From an uncultured Corynebacterium sp. (lineage in GTDB: Bacteria; Actinomycetota; Actinomycetes; Mycobacteriales; Mycobacteriaceae): a stretch of DNA of 64,000 nucleotides. Numbering within the stretch: the stretch's first letter is position 1; the number at the start of each line of letters is the position of its first letter. Below the pieces are notes generated by a model. It was not told where the DNA came from, did no database searches, and saw only the letters and a list, made by a program, of their open reading frames with translations. This document shows positions 18,377 to 27,197 of the stretch, in pieces. The stretch is taken from positions 1 to 64,000 of the forward strand of contig NZ_CAMQAZ010000003.1 in the NCBI RefSeq assembly GCF_946998835.1. The letters are read 5' to 3'. The translations under genes and the position numbers were made by a program.

Positions 18377-19324
18377 ATGAAGCTATCTACAGGAAATAAG
18401 GTCGTACTCATCGGCGCTGGCGACGTGGGCGTGGCATACGCGTACTCGCTGGTCAATCAGGGCACTGTCGATCATTTGGCAATCATTGACATCGATGAAA
18501 AGAAGACGATGGGCAACGTCATGGACTTAAACCATGGCGTGGTGTGGGCGTCATCGCGCACCAAGGTCACCCAGGGCACATACGCTGACTGCGACGATGC
18601 CGCGCTGGTGGTCATCTGCGCAGGTGCGGCTCAAAAGCCCGGCGAGACTCGCCTGCAGCTGGTGGACAAGAACATGAAAATCATGAAGTCCATCATCGAA
18701 TCCGTCATGGACAGCGGTTTTGATGGGCTGCTGCTCATTGCCTCCAACCCCGTCGACGTACTCACATACGCCGCGTGGAAGTACTCCGGTCTGCCGCACA
18801 ACCGTGTCTTCGGTTCCGGCACGATCCTGGACACTGCGCGATTCCGCTACATGCTGGGCGAATACTACGATGTTTCCCCGATGAGCGTGCACGCGTACAT
18901 TATCGGTGAACACGGCGACTCGGAACTGCCAGTACTGTCGAGCGCTAACGTCGCAGGTGTCAGCCTGTCCAAGCGGCTCGCCGATGAACCCGCGCTTCAC
19001 GACGAGCTGGAGAACATCTTCATCCGCACTCGCGATGCCGCCTACGAGATTATTGATGCCAAGGGCTCCACTTCCTACGGAATCGGTATGGGCCTGGCCC
19101 GCATCACGCGCGCCATTTTCCAAAACCAAGAGGTGGCTCTGCCGGTATCCGCTTACCTGCAGGGTGAGTATGGCCATGAGGATGTTTTCATCGGTACGCC
19201 GGCTATTGTGAACCGCCGAGGTATCCGCCGTGTTATCGAGCTTGAGCTCGACGAATACGAAAAGGAGCAGCTGGATAAGTCTGTTCAGACTCTCCGTGAG
19301 GTGCAAGATCCGTTCTGGAAGTAA
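18377..19324 (+). CDS. ldh: L-lactate dehydrogenase
   Basis: A 315-aa NAD-dependent L-lactate dehydrogenase, full length. Nucleotide-binding VVLIGAGDVGVAYAYSL, the Arg-containing mobile-loop region GAAQKPGETRLQLV with the catalytic Arg, NPVDVLTYAAWK, and the active-site His in IIGEHGDSELP are all present. It reduces pyruvate to lactate when oxygen is low. A pyruvate-kinase gene follows 138 bases downstream in the same direction, the same order as the ldhA-pyk2 neighbourhood I recall from C. glutamicum, so substrate supply and lactate formation are neighbours. Confidence 0.95.
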   Translation: MKLSTGNKVVLIGAGDVGVAYAYSLVNQGTVDHLAIIDIDEKKTMGNVMDLNHGVVWASSRTKVTQGTYADCDDAALVVICAGAAQKPGETRLQLVDKNMKIMKSIIESVMDSGFDGLLLIASNPVDVLTYAAWKYSGLPHNRVFGSGTILDTARFRYMLGEYYDVSPMSVHAYIIGEHGDSELPVLSSANVAGVSLSKRLADEPALHDELENIFIRTRDAAYEIIDAKGSTSYGIGMGLARITRAIFQNQEVALPVSAYLQGEYGHEDVFIGTPAIVNRRGIRRVIELELDEYEKEQLDKSVQTLREVQDPFWK

Positions 19325-19462
19325 GTGCTGGTAGCGAAAGTAGAGGTCTTCTCGACATGCGCTTTCGGCCATCTCATTTGAGAATGAGAATGCCCACCTT
19401 CTATTGGCCCGCGTGACCGACCCCGGCCAACGCTTCGTCTTTACACAAGGAGTGCCTTCTCT

Positions 19463-21424
19463 ATGGCAGCGCAGAGCCCCCAGGACATAGCAACTGACAA
19501 CACTGAGACCGACGCGGTCGTACCGCGTTTGGATGACCTCATTAGCCAGGTCACTGACCTGATTACAGAGTTGGATGACGTCTCGCGGGAGGCATCTGCA
19601 CTGCTCGCTGAGGTGCCGGAGGAGCGCCGTCGGCACGCGGAGAACCTGCTGCACTACGCACACCTGCGCACGATTGACATCCGTGAGCTGCAGAACAATC
19701 TGCATGACCTGGGCGTGACCAGTCTGACCACGGTGGAGACCTTCACTCGGGGCCGCCTTGAGCTGGCTCTCAACGCGTTGTTGGCGCTGGCTGGACGCAC
19801 CTCGGACATCGATGTCGCCCGCATTATCGCCGACGATGAGCGCGCGGACATCGCCCTGGATAACAACGCCACGGAACTGTTCGGCCAGGAGCGCGAAGAC
19901 ATCACTTCGCACATCATGGTGACCCTGCCCGCTGAGGCCGCCGACGATGCCGAACTGGTGGAGAGCTTCGCTGTCGCCGGTATGGATCTCGCCCGCATCA
20001 ACTGCGCCCACGACGGCCCTGAGCAGTGGCGACGCATGATTGACAATGTCAATGCTGCAGCTGAGAAGGTCGGCCGTCGCATCTTCGTGTCCATGGACCT
20101 GGCCGGCCCGAAGCTACGCACTGGTGACATTGAACCGGGGCCGCGCGTGGGTCGCGCCCGCGTTGTGCGTGACGACGCCGGCACGGTCATCTCCAAGTCC
20201 AAGATCTGGCTGACCCCGCGTTTGGATGAGCACCCGAAGCCCGCTCCGAGTGACCTGCCGGGTCGCCCAGCTCTGCCGCTGGAAGCAGATCAGGGGTGGT
20301 TGGAGCAGCTGCAGCTAGAGGATGTCATTACGCTGCATGACTCCCGCTCGGCCAAGCGCCACTTCACTGTTGTGCGCATCGACACCGACGCCGAGGGCGA
20401 GGTCGAGGCCGTGCTCGCGGAGGGCGAAAAGAACGCTTGGATTGCCGAGGGCACACACCTGCGCAGCAACTACGAGGTCACTCGCGCTGGTGGAGTGCCG
20501 CCGACCGTGCAGAAGCTACGTTTCCACACCGGCGACGAGTTCATCCTCACCAGCCGCGAGGAAATCACCACCATTCCACGCACCGACGACGAGATTCCGC
20601 GCGTCTCCTGCTCGCTGACGTCTGCCGTGGCGGCTCTGAAGCCGGGCGATCCGGTGCTTTTCGACGACGGTGCACTCGGCGCTGAGGTGGTTGAGGTCTC
20701 CGAGACGTCGGCAAGCGAAGATGGCTACGTCGATGCCCGTCTGCGTGTCCTGCGCACCAAGCCGAATGGGCAGCCGTTGGCAGCGCACAAGGGCATCAAT
20801 CTGCCGAACACCGATTTGCCGCTCAATTCACTTACCGATGAGGACATCGAGCACCTGCGCTTTGTTGTGGAACATGCGGACATTGCTGCGGTGAGCTTTA
20901 TTCGTACGCAGGAGGATGCTGAGTACGTCTATAAGGTGCTCGACGAGATTGCGGCGGAACATGAGGCGGAAGGCCGCGAGGATCTGGCGTCGAGGGCTCG
21001 GAACTTGGGCGTTGTGCTGAAGATTGAGACCATTCCGGCGTTCCAGAACCTGCCGGGGATTATCATCACCAGCATGAAGCGAGCCAAGTCCGGTCTGATG
21101 ATTGCCCGCGGTGACCTCGCCGTGGAGCTGGGCTTCGACCGCATGGGCGAGGTTCCGGGCCAGATTCTGACGCTGGCGCAGGCAGCCGGTGTGCCGACCA
21201 TTCTGGGTACTCAGGTGCTGGAGAACATGGCCAAGGCCGGCCTGCCGTCCCGCGCGGAGATTACCGATGCGGCCTTCGCCCTGCGTGCCGAGTGCGTGAT
21301 GCTGAACAAGGGACCGCACATCACTGAGGCCATCGCAATTTTGAACAACCTGGCCCGGAAGATGGGTCGCTCGCAGCGTAAGAGCCGCATCATGCTGCGG
21401 AAGATTCGCAGCTGGTCGGATTAA
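19463..21424 (+). CDS. pyk2: Pyruvate kinase, Pyk2-type, with N-terminal extension
   Basis: A 653-aa protein, much longer than ordinary pyruvate kinase (~475). About 150 N-terminal residues are a helical acidic extension; the TIM-barrel begins near VTLPAEAADDAELV and includes SMDLAGPKLRTGDIE, a B-domain with a long insertion, KIETIPAFQNLPGIIIT, MIARGDLAVELGF and TQVLENMAKAGLPSRAE. The usual C-terminal allosteric domain seems to be absent: the chain ends ~60 residues after this motif. This matches the second pyruvate kinase of C. glutamicum beside ldhA. It would make pyruvate and ATP from PEP, or have a related phosphotransfer role. Confidence 0.85.
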   Translation: MAAQSPQDIATDNTETDAVVPRLDDLISQVTDLITELDDVSREASALLAEVPEERRRHAENLLHYAHLRTIDIRELQNNLHDLGVTSLTTVETFTRGRLELALNALLALAGRTSDIDVARIIADDERADIALDNNATELFGQEREDITSHIMVTLPAEAADDAELVESFAVAGMDLARINCAHDGPEQWRRMIDNVNAAAEKVGRRIFVSMDLAGPKLRTGDIEPGPRVGRARVVRDDAGTVISKSKIWLTPRLDEHPKPAPSDLPGRPALPLEADQGWLEQLQLEDVITLHDSRSAKRHFTVVRIDTDAEGEVEAVLAEGEKNAWIAEGTHLRSNYEVTRAGGVPPTVQKLRFHTGDEFILTSREEITTIPRTDDEIPRVSCSLTSAVAALKPGDPVLFDDGALGAEVVEVSETSASEDGYVDARLRVLRTKPNGQPLAAHKGINLPNTDLPLNSLTDEDIEHLRFVVEHADIAAVSFIRTQEDAEYVYKVLDEIAAEHEAEGREDLASRARNLGVVLKIETIPAFQNLPGIIITSMKRAKSGLMIARGDLAVELGFDRMGEVPGQILTLAQAAGVPTILGTQVLENMAKAGLPSRAEITDAAFALRAECVMLNKGPHITEAIAILNNLARKMGRSQRKSRIMLRKIRSWSD

Positions 21425-21518
21425 TTTAGGTAGGTTAGGGAGCGCGCCTACAAAGACCGCGGTCGGAAAAGACTGCGGAAGAAATCCGGTCATGCGCGAG
21501 AGAGGAGCCCTGCGGAAG

Positions 21519-22427
21519 ATGTCTAATGCACAGGCAGAAAACGCGGGGTGGGCCGTGCCGCCTCAGTCCCCGCCGCCTCAGTCTCCGTCGCCGTCGCCAC
21601 AGAGGCAGCAGGCACCCCAAATGCCACCACAGGTGGTGATGCCATCGCCGCAGGCTTGGCAGCCGCCTGTGTCGGATTTGACCATAGTGGGTGCGACACC
21701 GCGCTGGAAGGCCGATGAGATTGTCCGCACACGCTCGGACAGCGTCTTTCGGTGGGCGATGAGCGGTGCCGGAGTTTTCGCTGCTTTCTCCGGTTTTGTT
21801 TGGATGAGCATCCTGAGCCCAGGCCAGGATTTAGTGGTTTCCCTTCTCGGTGAACTGGGGGCGGGGGTTTTCGGTCTCTGCGGCATGGTTTCCCTCATTG
21901 GCCTGGGATTTTCGGTCTACAAGACACTCCAAGTGCTGCGCGACCGCGCAACGTATGCCCGGCCGCTGCTGTCGCGCACGGCGACGGATGTGGCCACGAT
22001 GCACATGTGGCCGGTGCGCAACATCACGGGACCGGTAGTCGCTCTGGCGGAAACAGGAGTCACCGCCGTGATGGGGCCAGGCCGCTTTATCTGGTATCTG
22101 ACCTGCATATTGTGGCCGCTTGCAGTCGGTTGGTTTATCGCCGCCGACGTATCCCGGACATACTTCCAGGCCGGTATCATCACCGTTTTAGCCTGTGCGA
22201 CGACCGCTGTTACGGCGCGTTTACTCCGCTACGTGTTGGCTCCCGAGGAAGTACACCGCTACATTCCCGTTGGGGCCGGCCGGGAGCGCACCCAGCCCGG
22301 CTTCTGGTCCAAGGGTTTCATTCCCAGTGAAGCTACCGATGAGCAGGGGGATGAGGGCGCAGTGGCCGTCGACAAGCAGCTTTTCGAGGGAACGGCGAGC
22401 GATTTCGTCGACGATTTTTATAAGTGA
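21519..22427 (+). CDS. Proline-rich membrane protein of unknown function
   Basis: About 302 aa. The first ~55 residues are Pro/Gln/Ser-rich (PPQSPPPQSPSPSPQ...), then four hydrophobic segments: WAMSGAGVFAAFSGFVWM, LGAGVFGLCGMVSLIGLGF, FIWYLTCILWPLAVGWFIAA and AGIITVLACATTAV. A soluble C-terminal tail follows (EEVHRYIPVGAG ... DFVDDFYK). I do not recognise a named family. The start could be ATG 21492, with GGAAGAAA upstream, or ATG 21519, with GGAG upstream; the latter gives a cleaner N-terminus (MSNAQAENAG). It is followed 48 bases later by another unknown gene in the same direction. Confidence 0.7.
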   Translation: MSNAQAENAGWAVPPQSPPPQSPSPSPQRQQAPQMPPQVVMPSPQAWQPPVSDLTIVGATPRWKADEIVRTRSDSVFRWAMSGAGVFAAFSGFVWMSILSPGQDLVVSLLGELGAGVFGLCGMVSLIGLGFSVYKTLQVLRDRATYARPLLSRTATDVATMHMWPVRNITGPVVALAETGVTAVMGPGRFIWYLTCILWPLAVGWFIAADVSRTYFQAGIITVLACATTAVTARLLRYVLAPEEVHRYIPVGAGRERTQPGFWSKGFIPSEATDEQGDEGAVAVDKQLFEGTASDFVDDFYK

Positions 22428-22475
22428 CAGAGGTAGTCGCTCAGACCGGACGGTGAATAGGTATTCTGTGGCCTT

Positions 22476-23393
22476 GTGGGAAAGAAATCTCGTAAGAAGA
22501 ATAATCAGGCCCCGGAGGGCATGAGCCGCCGTCAGGCGAAACTGGCTGCCCGCGCCGCTGAGCGTGCGGCACTGCTGGGCAATCCGCGTCCATTCAAGGA
22601 CTATGACGAAGAAGCCGACATTGTGGCCGTCCGCGAGTTCGCTCCGTCTGTGGTCATTCCGGTCACGGTCGCTGGCGCCGAGCGCGACATTAAGCTCTGC
22701 ACGGTGCTACCGGGTGGCGTTGCCGCGCTGACTCGTGCCGCTGATCAGGGCAATGAGGCTTTCGTTGCGCTGCAGACGCAGGCTCGCACCAATGACGGCG
22801 CTGCGGACCTCTCCCGTGCGCTGGCGTGGGCTCGCGACGTAGAGTCGGGTCAGCAGCTCTCCGCTGCCACCGACGGCGAGGCCGCACCGCTTACCGACGT
22901 TCTGACCGCCGTGGATCTCGACAATATGGAGGTCCACCAGGACTTCGAGTGGTGGATTCCAAAGGGCACCGAGCGCACCCCGATGATTGAGCAGAACCTG
23001 GCCGTGGCTAATGACGCGGTCCTGCCGTCGTACCGCCTGGATGCGAAGGTCGCTGGCGCTGTCTGGTGGATTGATCCGGGCGAGCGTGCGCACATCCGCT
23101 GGGTCCGCCGTGAAGAGGAAAAGCCACTACTGGATGCCCTGGCACGCGTACACGCTGCGGATAACCTCTCGCTGGGCGAGGGCACGAAGTTCGCCGGAGT
23201 CTTCCGCACCGATGGCCTGTTGGTGCCGGTCTGGGACCTGGACAACACCAAGCCGCACGACCACTGGATTGCTGCCGTGGAAGAGGCCGACAAACGTATC
23301 GCTGAGGCGCTGGCCAGCGAAGAGCCGCTGACCGCTGACGAGCGTAAGTCGCGCGAGACCATCGTGTCGCGCCAGGTGACCATTCGGAACTAG
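22476..23393 (+). CDS. Conserved hypothetical protein, lysine/arginine-rich start
   Basis: A 305-aa soluble protein starting at GTG 22476, with a basic N-terminal helix (GKKSRKKNNQAPEGMSRRQAKLAARAAERA). No catalytic motif or membrane segment is seen; the centre is mixed alpha/beta with Trp-rich spots (DFEWWIPKG, GAVWWIDPGERAHIRWV). I do not recognise a family. It may be co-transcribed with the membrane protein before it. Its codon use looks native and highly biased, so it is a real gene. Confidence 0.7.
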   Translation: MGKKSRKKNNQAPEGMSRRQAKLAARAAERAALLGNPRPFKDYDEEADIVAVREFAPSVVIPVTVAGAERDIKLCTVLPGGVAALTRAADQGNEAFVALQTQARTNDGAADLSRALAWARDVESGQQLSAATDGEAAPLTDVLTAVDLDNMEVHQDFEWWIPKGTERTPMIEQNLAVANDAVLPSYRLDAKVAGAVWWIDPGERAHIRWVRREEEKPLLDALARVHAADNLSLGEGTKFAGVFRTDGLLVPVWDLDNTKPHDHWIAAVEEADKRIAEALASEEPLTADERKSRETIVSRQVTIRN

Positions 23394-23417
23394 GTTCCTT
23401 TTTTTTGGGGGGGGAAC
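23394..23417. other. T8-G8 homopolymer junction between convergent genes
   Basis: The whole gap between two converging genes is GTTCC, eight T (23399-23406), eight G (23407-23414) and then AAC, with GTTCC (23394-23398) and GGAAC (23413-23417) complementary. It could act as a small terminator for the plus gene, though the T run lies in the loop. The adjacent T and G runs are slippage-prone. Confidence 0.45.
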
Positions 23418-24820
23418 TATCTCAGTTCCGCAAACAATGCCGGCGCTTCGATCTCGTCCCAGAGCAGCACATTGCCTGCGTAGTCGACATCCATGGCGCC
23501 AGAAGTGGGCACGGTTATCGAATCGGCGCCGAAGAGCATGCGTAACATCAGCCAGCTGATATGCCAGACGTGGTCACCATCGCCGACGAACATGGCCTTG
23601 GTGGCGGCATTGGCAAGGCGAAGTCCGCGGTAGGGGTTAAGCCATACCGCAGGTGACTTCAGCCGTCCCATCAGCGCACCCATGAATTCACGCTGTCGCT
23701 GCACGCGGTCCAGGTCTCCCTGTGCAGTGGCGCGCGTGCGCACGTAGCCCAGGGCGCCTGGGCCGTCGAACTTCTGGCAACCGGGCTGAATATTAAGACC
23801 CGCAAGCGGATCGTCGATGGGCTCTTCCGGACACATCTCAATGCCACCGACGGCGTCGACAACACCGGCGAAGCCGCCAAAGCCAATCTCGGCATAGTGG
23901 TCGATGTGGATTCCGGTGTTCTTCTCCACGGTGTCAATCAGCAACTGTGGACCACCAAATGCGAATGCCGCATTGATTTTGTTCTTGTCATTGCCCGGGA
24001 TATCCACAAAGGAGTCACGCGGGATACTGACCAGTTTTGGTTTACCGAAAACCGGAATGTGGGCAATCATGATGGTGTCGGTGCGCTGACCGACATCGCC
24101 GCTTCCCGTCGCCAGCTTCGCCCCATCCTCCTCAGACAGGCCCGCGCGGGAGTCCGAACCGACCAGTAGCCAGTTGGAGGCCATGGTGTTGGAGGGACGA
24201 TTCTGCAGGCCGGAGAAGGCGTCGACCCTGGTCAGCCGGATGTCGACAAGTGCCATTACCGCAACGAGGCAGATGACGAGAACCAGGATGATGCCCTTAA
24301 AACGCATGCGCGGACGCCGAATCCGTGGCTTTCGAAGACCGGACATGCCGCCGCCACGGCCAGAACCGCCTGGCTGCGGGGCCGGGGAAAAGTTCTGCTG
24401 CTGAGTTCGGCTGTAGCCGCCGTATGACGAACCCCGCGAGGAGGAGCGGAAATCTGCATCTGGGTCATAGCCGGGTGGCGGAAACCTCGGATCGCTGCCA
24501 TCGCTACGCATCGACGGACGGGGCTGAATACGAGTTTCGTTCAACAGCTCCTTGCTGGGCGCCGCTTGCCGACGTTCCGGTTGCGGCGCTGGCCTGCGCT
24601 GAGGCTTTTCCGCCGGACGAGCTGCCCCTGCCCGAGAAGAGGCATCGGGGCGGGGAGGAATGGGCCGTCGTGAAGCACGATGCGAATTGGACCCGAGCGG
24701 GCGGTCAGGCTTCGGCGTCGCCTCGTCCACGCGGCGGTAGATGGGGCGGCCGTAGCGATCTTTAAGCGGCCGACCATATCGGTCGCGGGCAATGCGTGAG
24801 TCGTCGAAGTTGCCTTCCAT
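23417..24820 (-). CDS. lcpB: LytR-CpsA-Psr (LCP) family cell-wall ligase
   Basis: About 467 aa. A Pro/Arg-rich cytoplasmic region (~1-165) opens with two copies of DRYGRP; next is one TM segment (GIILVLVICLVAVMALVDI), then the LCP domain outside the membrane: NWLLVGSDSRAGL, TDTIMIAHIPV, LVSIPRDSFVDIPG, NAAFAFGGPQLLIDTV and VRTRATAQGDLDRVQRQREF. The Arg/Asp residues bind polyprenyl diphosphate. LCP proteins attach arabinogalactan to peptidoglycan in corynebacteria. The symbol follows the C. glutamicum LCP gene near pheA, by position and family. The start is taken at ATG 24820; GTG 24850 with GAGG upstream is possible. Confidence 0.85.
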   Translation of the reverse strand: MEGNFDDSRIARDRYGRPLKDRYGRPIYRRVDEATPKPDRPLGSNSHRASRRPIPPRPDASSRAGAARPAEKPQRRPAPQPERRQAAPSKELLNETRIQPRPSMRSDGSDPRFPPPGYDPDADFRSSSRGSSYGGYSRTQQQNFSPAPQPGGSGRGGGMSGLRKPRIRRPRMRFKGIILVLVICLVAVMALVDIRLTRVDAFSGLQNRPSNTMASNWLLVGSDSRAGLSEEDGAKLATGSGDVGQRTDTIMIAHIPVFGKPKLVSIPRDSFVDIPGNDKNKINAAFAFGGPQLLIDTVEKNTGIHIDHYAEIGFGGFAGVVDAVGGIEMCPEEPIDDPLAGLNIQPGCQKFDGPGALGYVRTRATAQGDLDRVQRQREFMGALMGRLKSPAVWLNPYRGLRLANAATKAMFVGDGDHVWHISWLMLRMLFGADSITVPTSGAMDVDYAGNVLLWDEIEAPALFAELR

Positions 24821-24951
24821 AGCAATTAAGAATAGGCAACGACAGTGCACTTAGAGAACCTCGACAGCAATACAACTCGTGGTAGTGCTGGCGCTAGCGT
24901 AATTTCAGCGCCCTAAACGGGGCTAGGGGCGAAGAGGAATATGGTCGAGCT

Positions 24952-25761
24952 ATGTCCGGAATGAGCCAGAAAAACGATCGTGCAGTCAGCGACTCGGATG
25001 CCTATGTCAAGAGTCGGCATGGCGTCCCGAGAGATTTCTTCGCCTGTGAGGCGGCAGGACTGGACTGGCTGCGCGAGGGGGAGGCCGAGGGCGGTGCGCG
25101 CGTGGTGGATGTGCTGGGTGTCAGTGGGCATGCGCTGCACTTGCGTCGAGTCCAGTCCGCGGCACCAACCCCACAGGCCGCATACGAGTTTGGAAAATCG
25201 TTGGCCATCACCCACGACCAGGGTGCTGCTGGCTGGGGTGCCGGCCCCGATGGCTGGGAGGGGAACGGCTACTTCGGTCCGCTGGATCAACCGCTACAAA
25301 TGGACTTGACACCACGGGAAAGCTTCGGTGAATACTGGGCGAAAGGGCGCCTACTGCCCGCGCTGGGAAAGTTGGAAAGCTCCTACAATAATCGTCAGTT
25401 AGATATCTTTGACCAGCTCATTGACAGGCTCGTGGCGGGTGACTTTGACAACGAACCAGATGCGGCGCGCGTCCACGGTGACCTGTGGTGGGGAAATCTC
25501 ATGTGGGATGCAACCGGCGCGATTCTGATTGATCCGGCGGCACACGGTGGCGCCCGCGAGGAGGATCTGGCACTGCTGGCGCTATTCGGAGCAACGCACT
25601 TCGACGAGATCTTACGTGGCTACGAGTCCGTGCATCCCGTGCCTGGATTCGCCGAGAGCTGCGAGCTCCACCAGCTGTACGCTGTGCTCATGCACGCAGT
25701 GCTATTTGGTGGCGGATACGCCGGACAGGCTGCGGCGATTGCGGCGAAGTATGTGCGCTAA
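24952..25761 (+). CDS. Fructosamine kinase-like protein
   Basis: A 269-aa protein of the fructosamine kinase/aminoglycoside-phosphotransferase fold. The kinase core is clear: EAAGLDWLREGE near the start, an Asn-rich catalytic loop VHGDLWWGNLMWD, and metal-binding LIDPAAHGGAREEDLALLALFG. These kinases phosphorylate ketosamines on glycated proteins or amines; the bacterial substrate is uncertain. GAGGAA lies ~14 bases before ATG 24952. The stop codon overlaps the stop of the converging amidase gene by four bases, so no terminator fits between them. Confidence 0.85.
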   Translation: MSGMSQKNDRAVSDSDAYVKSRHGVPRDFFACEAAGLDWLREGEAEGGARVVDVLGVSGHALHLRRVQSAAPTPQAAYEFGKSLAITHDQGAAGWGAGPDGWEGNGYFGPLDQPLQMDLTPRESFGEYWAKGRLLPALGKLESSYNNRQLDIFDQLIDRLVAGDFDNEPDAARVHGDLWWGNLMWDATGAILIDPAAHGGAREEDLALLALFGATHFDEILRGYESVHPVPGFAESCELHQLYAVLMHAVLFGGGYAGQAAAIAAKYVR

Positions 25762-27164
25762 CCGTTCGTAGAACCCTCCAGCACGCTAGCAATTTGCAGC
25801 AGTTCTGCTTCGCCACAGCGCACCGCACCGACGTTGACGCTGGTGGCGGGGAGTGCTGCGCTAGCGCCGCTAGTGTCCGCCACGGCAATCGGTACCGAAA
25901 GACTCGCCCAGCCGGTCAGATTCCATAGCGATAGCCACGGTGTCCACCTGGTTTGCTCGTCGAAGTCCTCCCACGGCGCCAACGCAGAGAAGTGCCCAAG
26001 GCGCGGCGGATCAAACGCCAGCGTGGGCGTGATTACCGCATCGACGTCCCAACGCGACCGAATCACGCCGGGCAGGGCCAGTCGCTGCTGATGTGTCGCC
26101 GCCGCCTCTGCGGCAGAAATCTCCTGGCCACAGGCTCGAATCCACTGCACAATCTCGGAGTAGTCCGCGTGCGGTAGCTTTGTGGACATCCTCGTGATGG
26201 TCCGTCGAAAAATCTCGAACACGTCCGGTCCCGACGGGTCATAGGGGCTGGGCACTTCCACCACGTCGTACCCGGCGTCGGCAAGACGGTCAGCCGCCGC
26301 CCACGCACCGTTTGCCCATCGCTTATCGACGTCCACTTCAGCATGAAAAGGGCTGACGGTAACACCGATGCGAAGGGGGCGCTGGGGTCGTCGGAAAGCG
26401 AGCTGGCCTGGGGAAAATGGCACCCCGGACAGCAGCGCTGCGTCATCGACTGTGCGCGTAAGAAAGGCGGGCGTGGAGAGATTTCCGCCCGTAATATCGT
26501 GCGCCGGCTTCAGCCCGACGAGGCCACAGCAGGCGGCCGGCACACGGATGGAGCCGCCACCGTCAGAGCCCAGAGCTGCAGGAACGACACCAGTGGCCAC
26601 TGCCACCGCGCTGCCGCCCGAGGAGCCGCCGGGAGTCCGCGGCTGGCCGCCGAGGGGATTGGCAGGCTGATTAGACAGCCGAGTAGGCCGCTGGTTGGGC
26701 GCGGTGAAGTAGGGGTTTTCCGGGGCCGTGTAGCCAATCGGTTCGGTGTAGGCCGTCATCCCAACTTCGGAGGTGTGCGTAGTCGCGGTAAGAACGGCAC
26801 CGCGAGCCAGGAGTTTCGCCACGGGCTCGGACGTTTCGATCGCTGTGAAGGCCAAGTTGGTCGAGCCCATCGTGCATTCGACACCGGCGATGGTGAACAG
26901 ATCCTTGACCGCCACTGGCAGGCCCAGGAGGTCGTGCGGGAGACCGTGGCCTGCGCGGCGGGTGGTTTCGGATTCGCCGCTGAGGCTGCGTGCGCGGTCG
27001 ACAGCGTGTCCAGCCAGGGACGTGGCAATGCCGGAACGAGCGGGGGTGGTCGCGGCATCGTCGGCAAGCGTGGCAAATTCCGAAGCGATTTCCAATACCG
27101 AGATTGCGCCACTGCGCACGGCTTCGGTGAGGGCGCGGGCGGGCATCTCAGGGCAAAAGGTCAT
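25758..27164 (-). CDS. Amidase (amidase-signature family)
   Basis: A 468-aa amidase-signature hydrolase. The Ser-cisSer-Lys triad is visible: Lys in PVAVKDLFTIAG, the Gly/Ser-rich GGSSGGSAVAVATG with the cis-Ser, and nucleophile region SDGGGSIRVPAACCGLVGLKP. The C-terminus has the usual SLWNLTGWASLSVP. It hydrolyses an amide, substrate unknown; a few family members work in GatCAB, but gatB/gatC are not here and the length suits a stand-alone amidase. The start is ATG at 27162-27164; the much longer open frame extending to 27998 runs antisense through pheA and is not coding. Divergent from pheA, 33 bases apart. Confidence 0.88.
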   Translation of the reverse strand: MTFCPEMPARALTEAVRSGAISVLEIASEFATLADDAATTPARSGIATSLAGHAVDRARSLSGESETTRRAGHGLPHDLLGLPVAVKDLFTIAGVECTMGSTNLAFTAIETSEPVAKLLARGAVLTATTHTSEVGMTAYTEPIGYTAPENPYFTAPNQRPTRLSNQPANPLGGQPRTPGGSSGGSAVAVATGVVPAALGSDGGGSIRVPAACCGLVGLKPAHDITGGNLSTPAFLTRTVDDAALLSGVPFSPGQLAFRRPQRPLRIGVTVSPFHAEVDVDKRWANGAWAAADRLADAGYDVVEVPSPYDPSGPDVFEIFRRTITRMSTKLPHADYSEIVQWIRACGQEISAAEAAATHQQRLALPGVIRSRWDVDAVITPTLAFDPPRLGHFSALAPWEDFDEQTRWTPWLSLWNLTGWASLSVPIAVADTSGASAALPATSVNVGAVRCGEAELLQIASVLEGSTNG

Positions 27165-27197
27165 GCAATAAGTGTAGAAGCCCTCTAATCTGAGCTT

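Noticed and set aside
18551..20011. 486-codon frame antisense to ldh and the start of the pyruvate kinase gene
   Set aside because: Crosses two well-supported genes; composition follows the sense genes.
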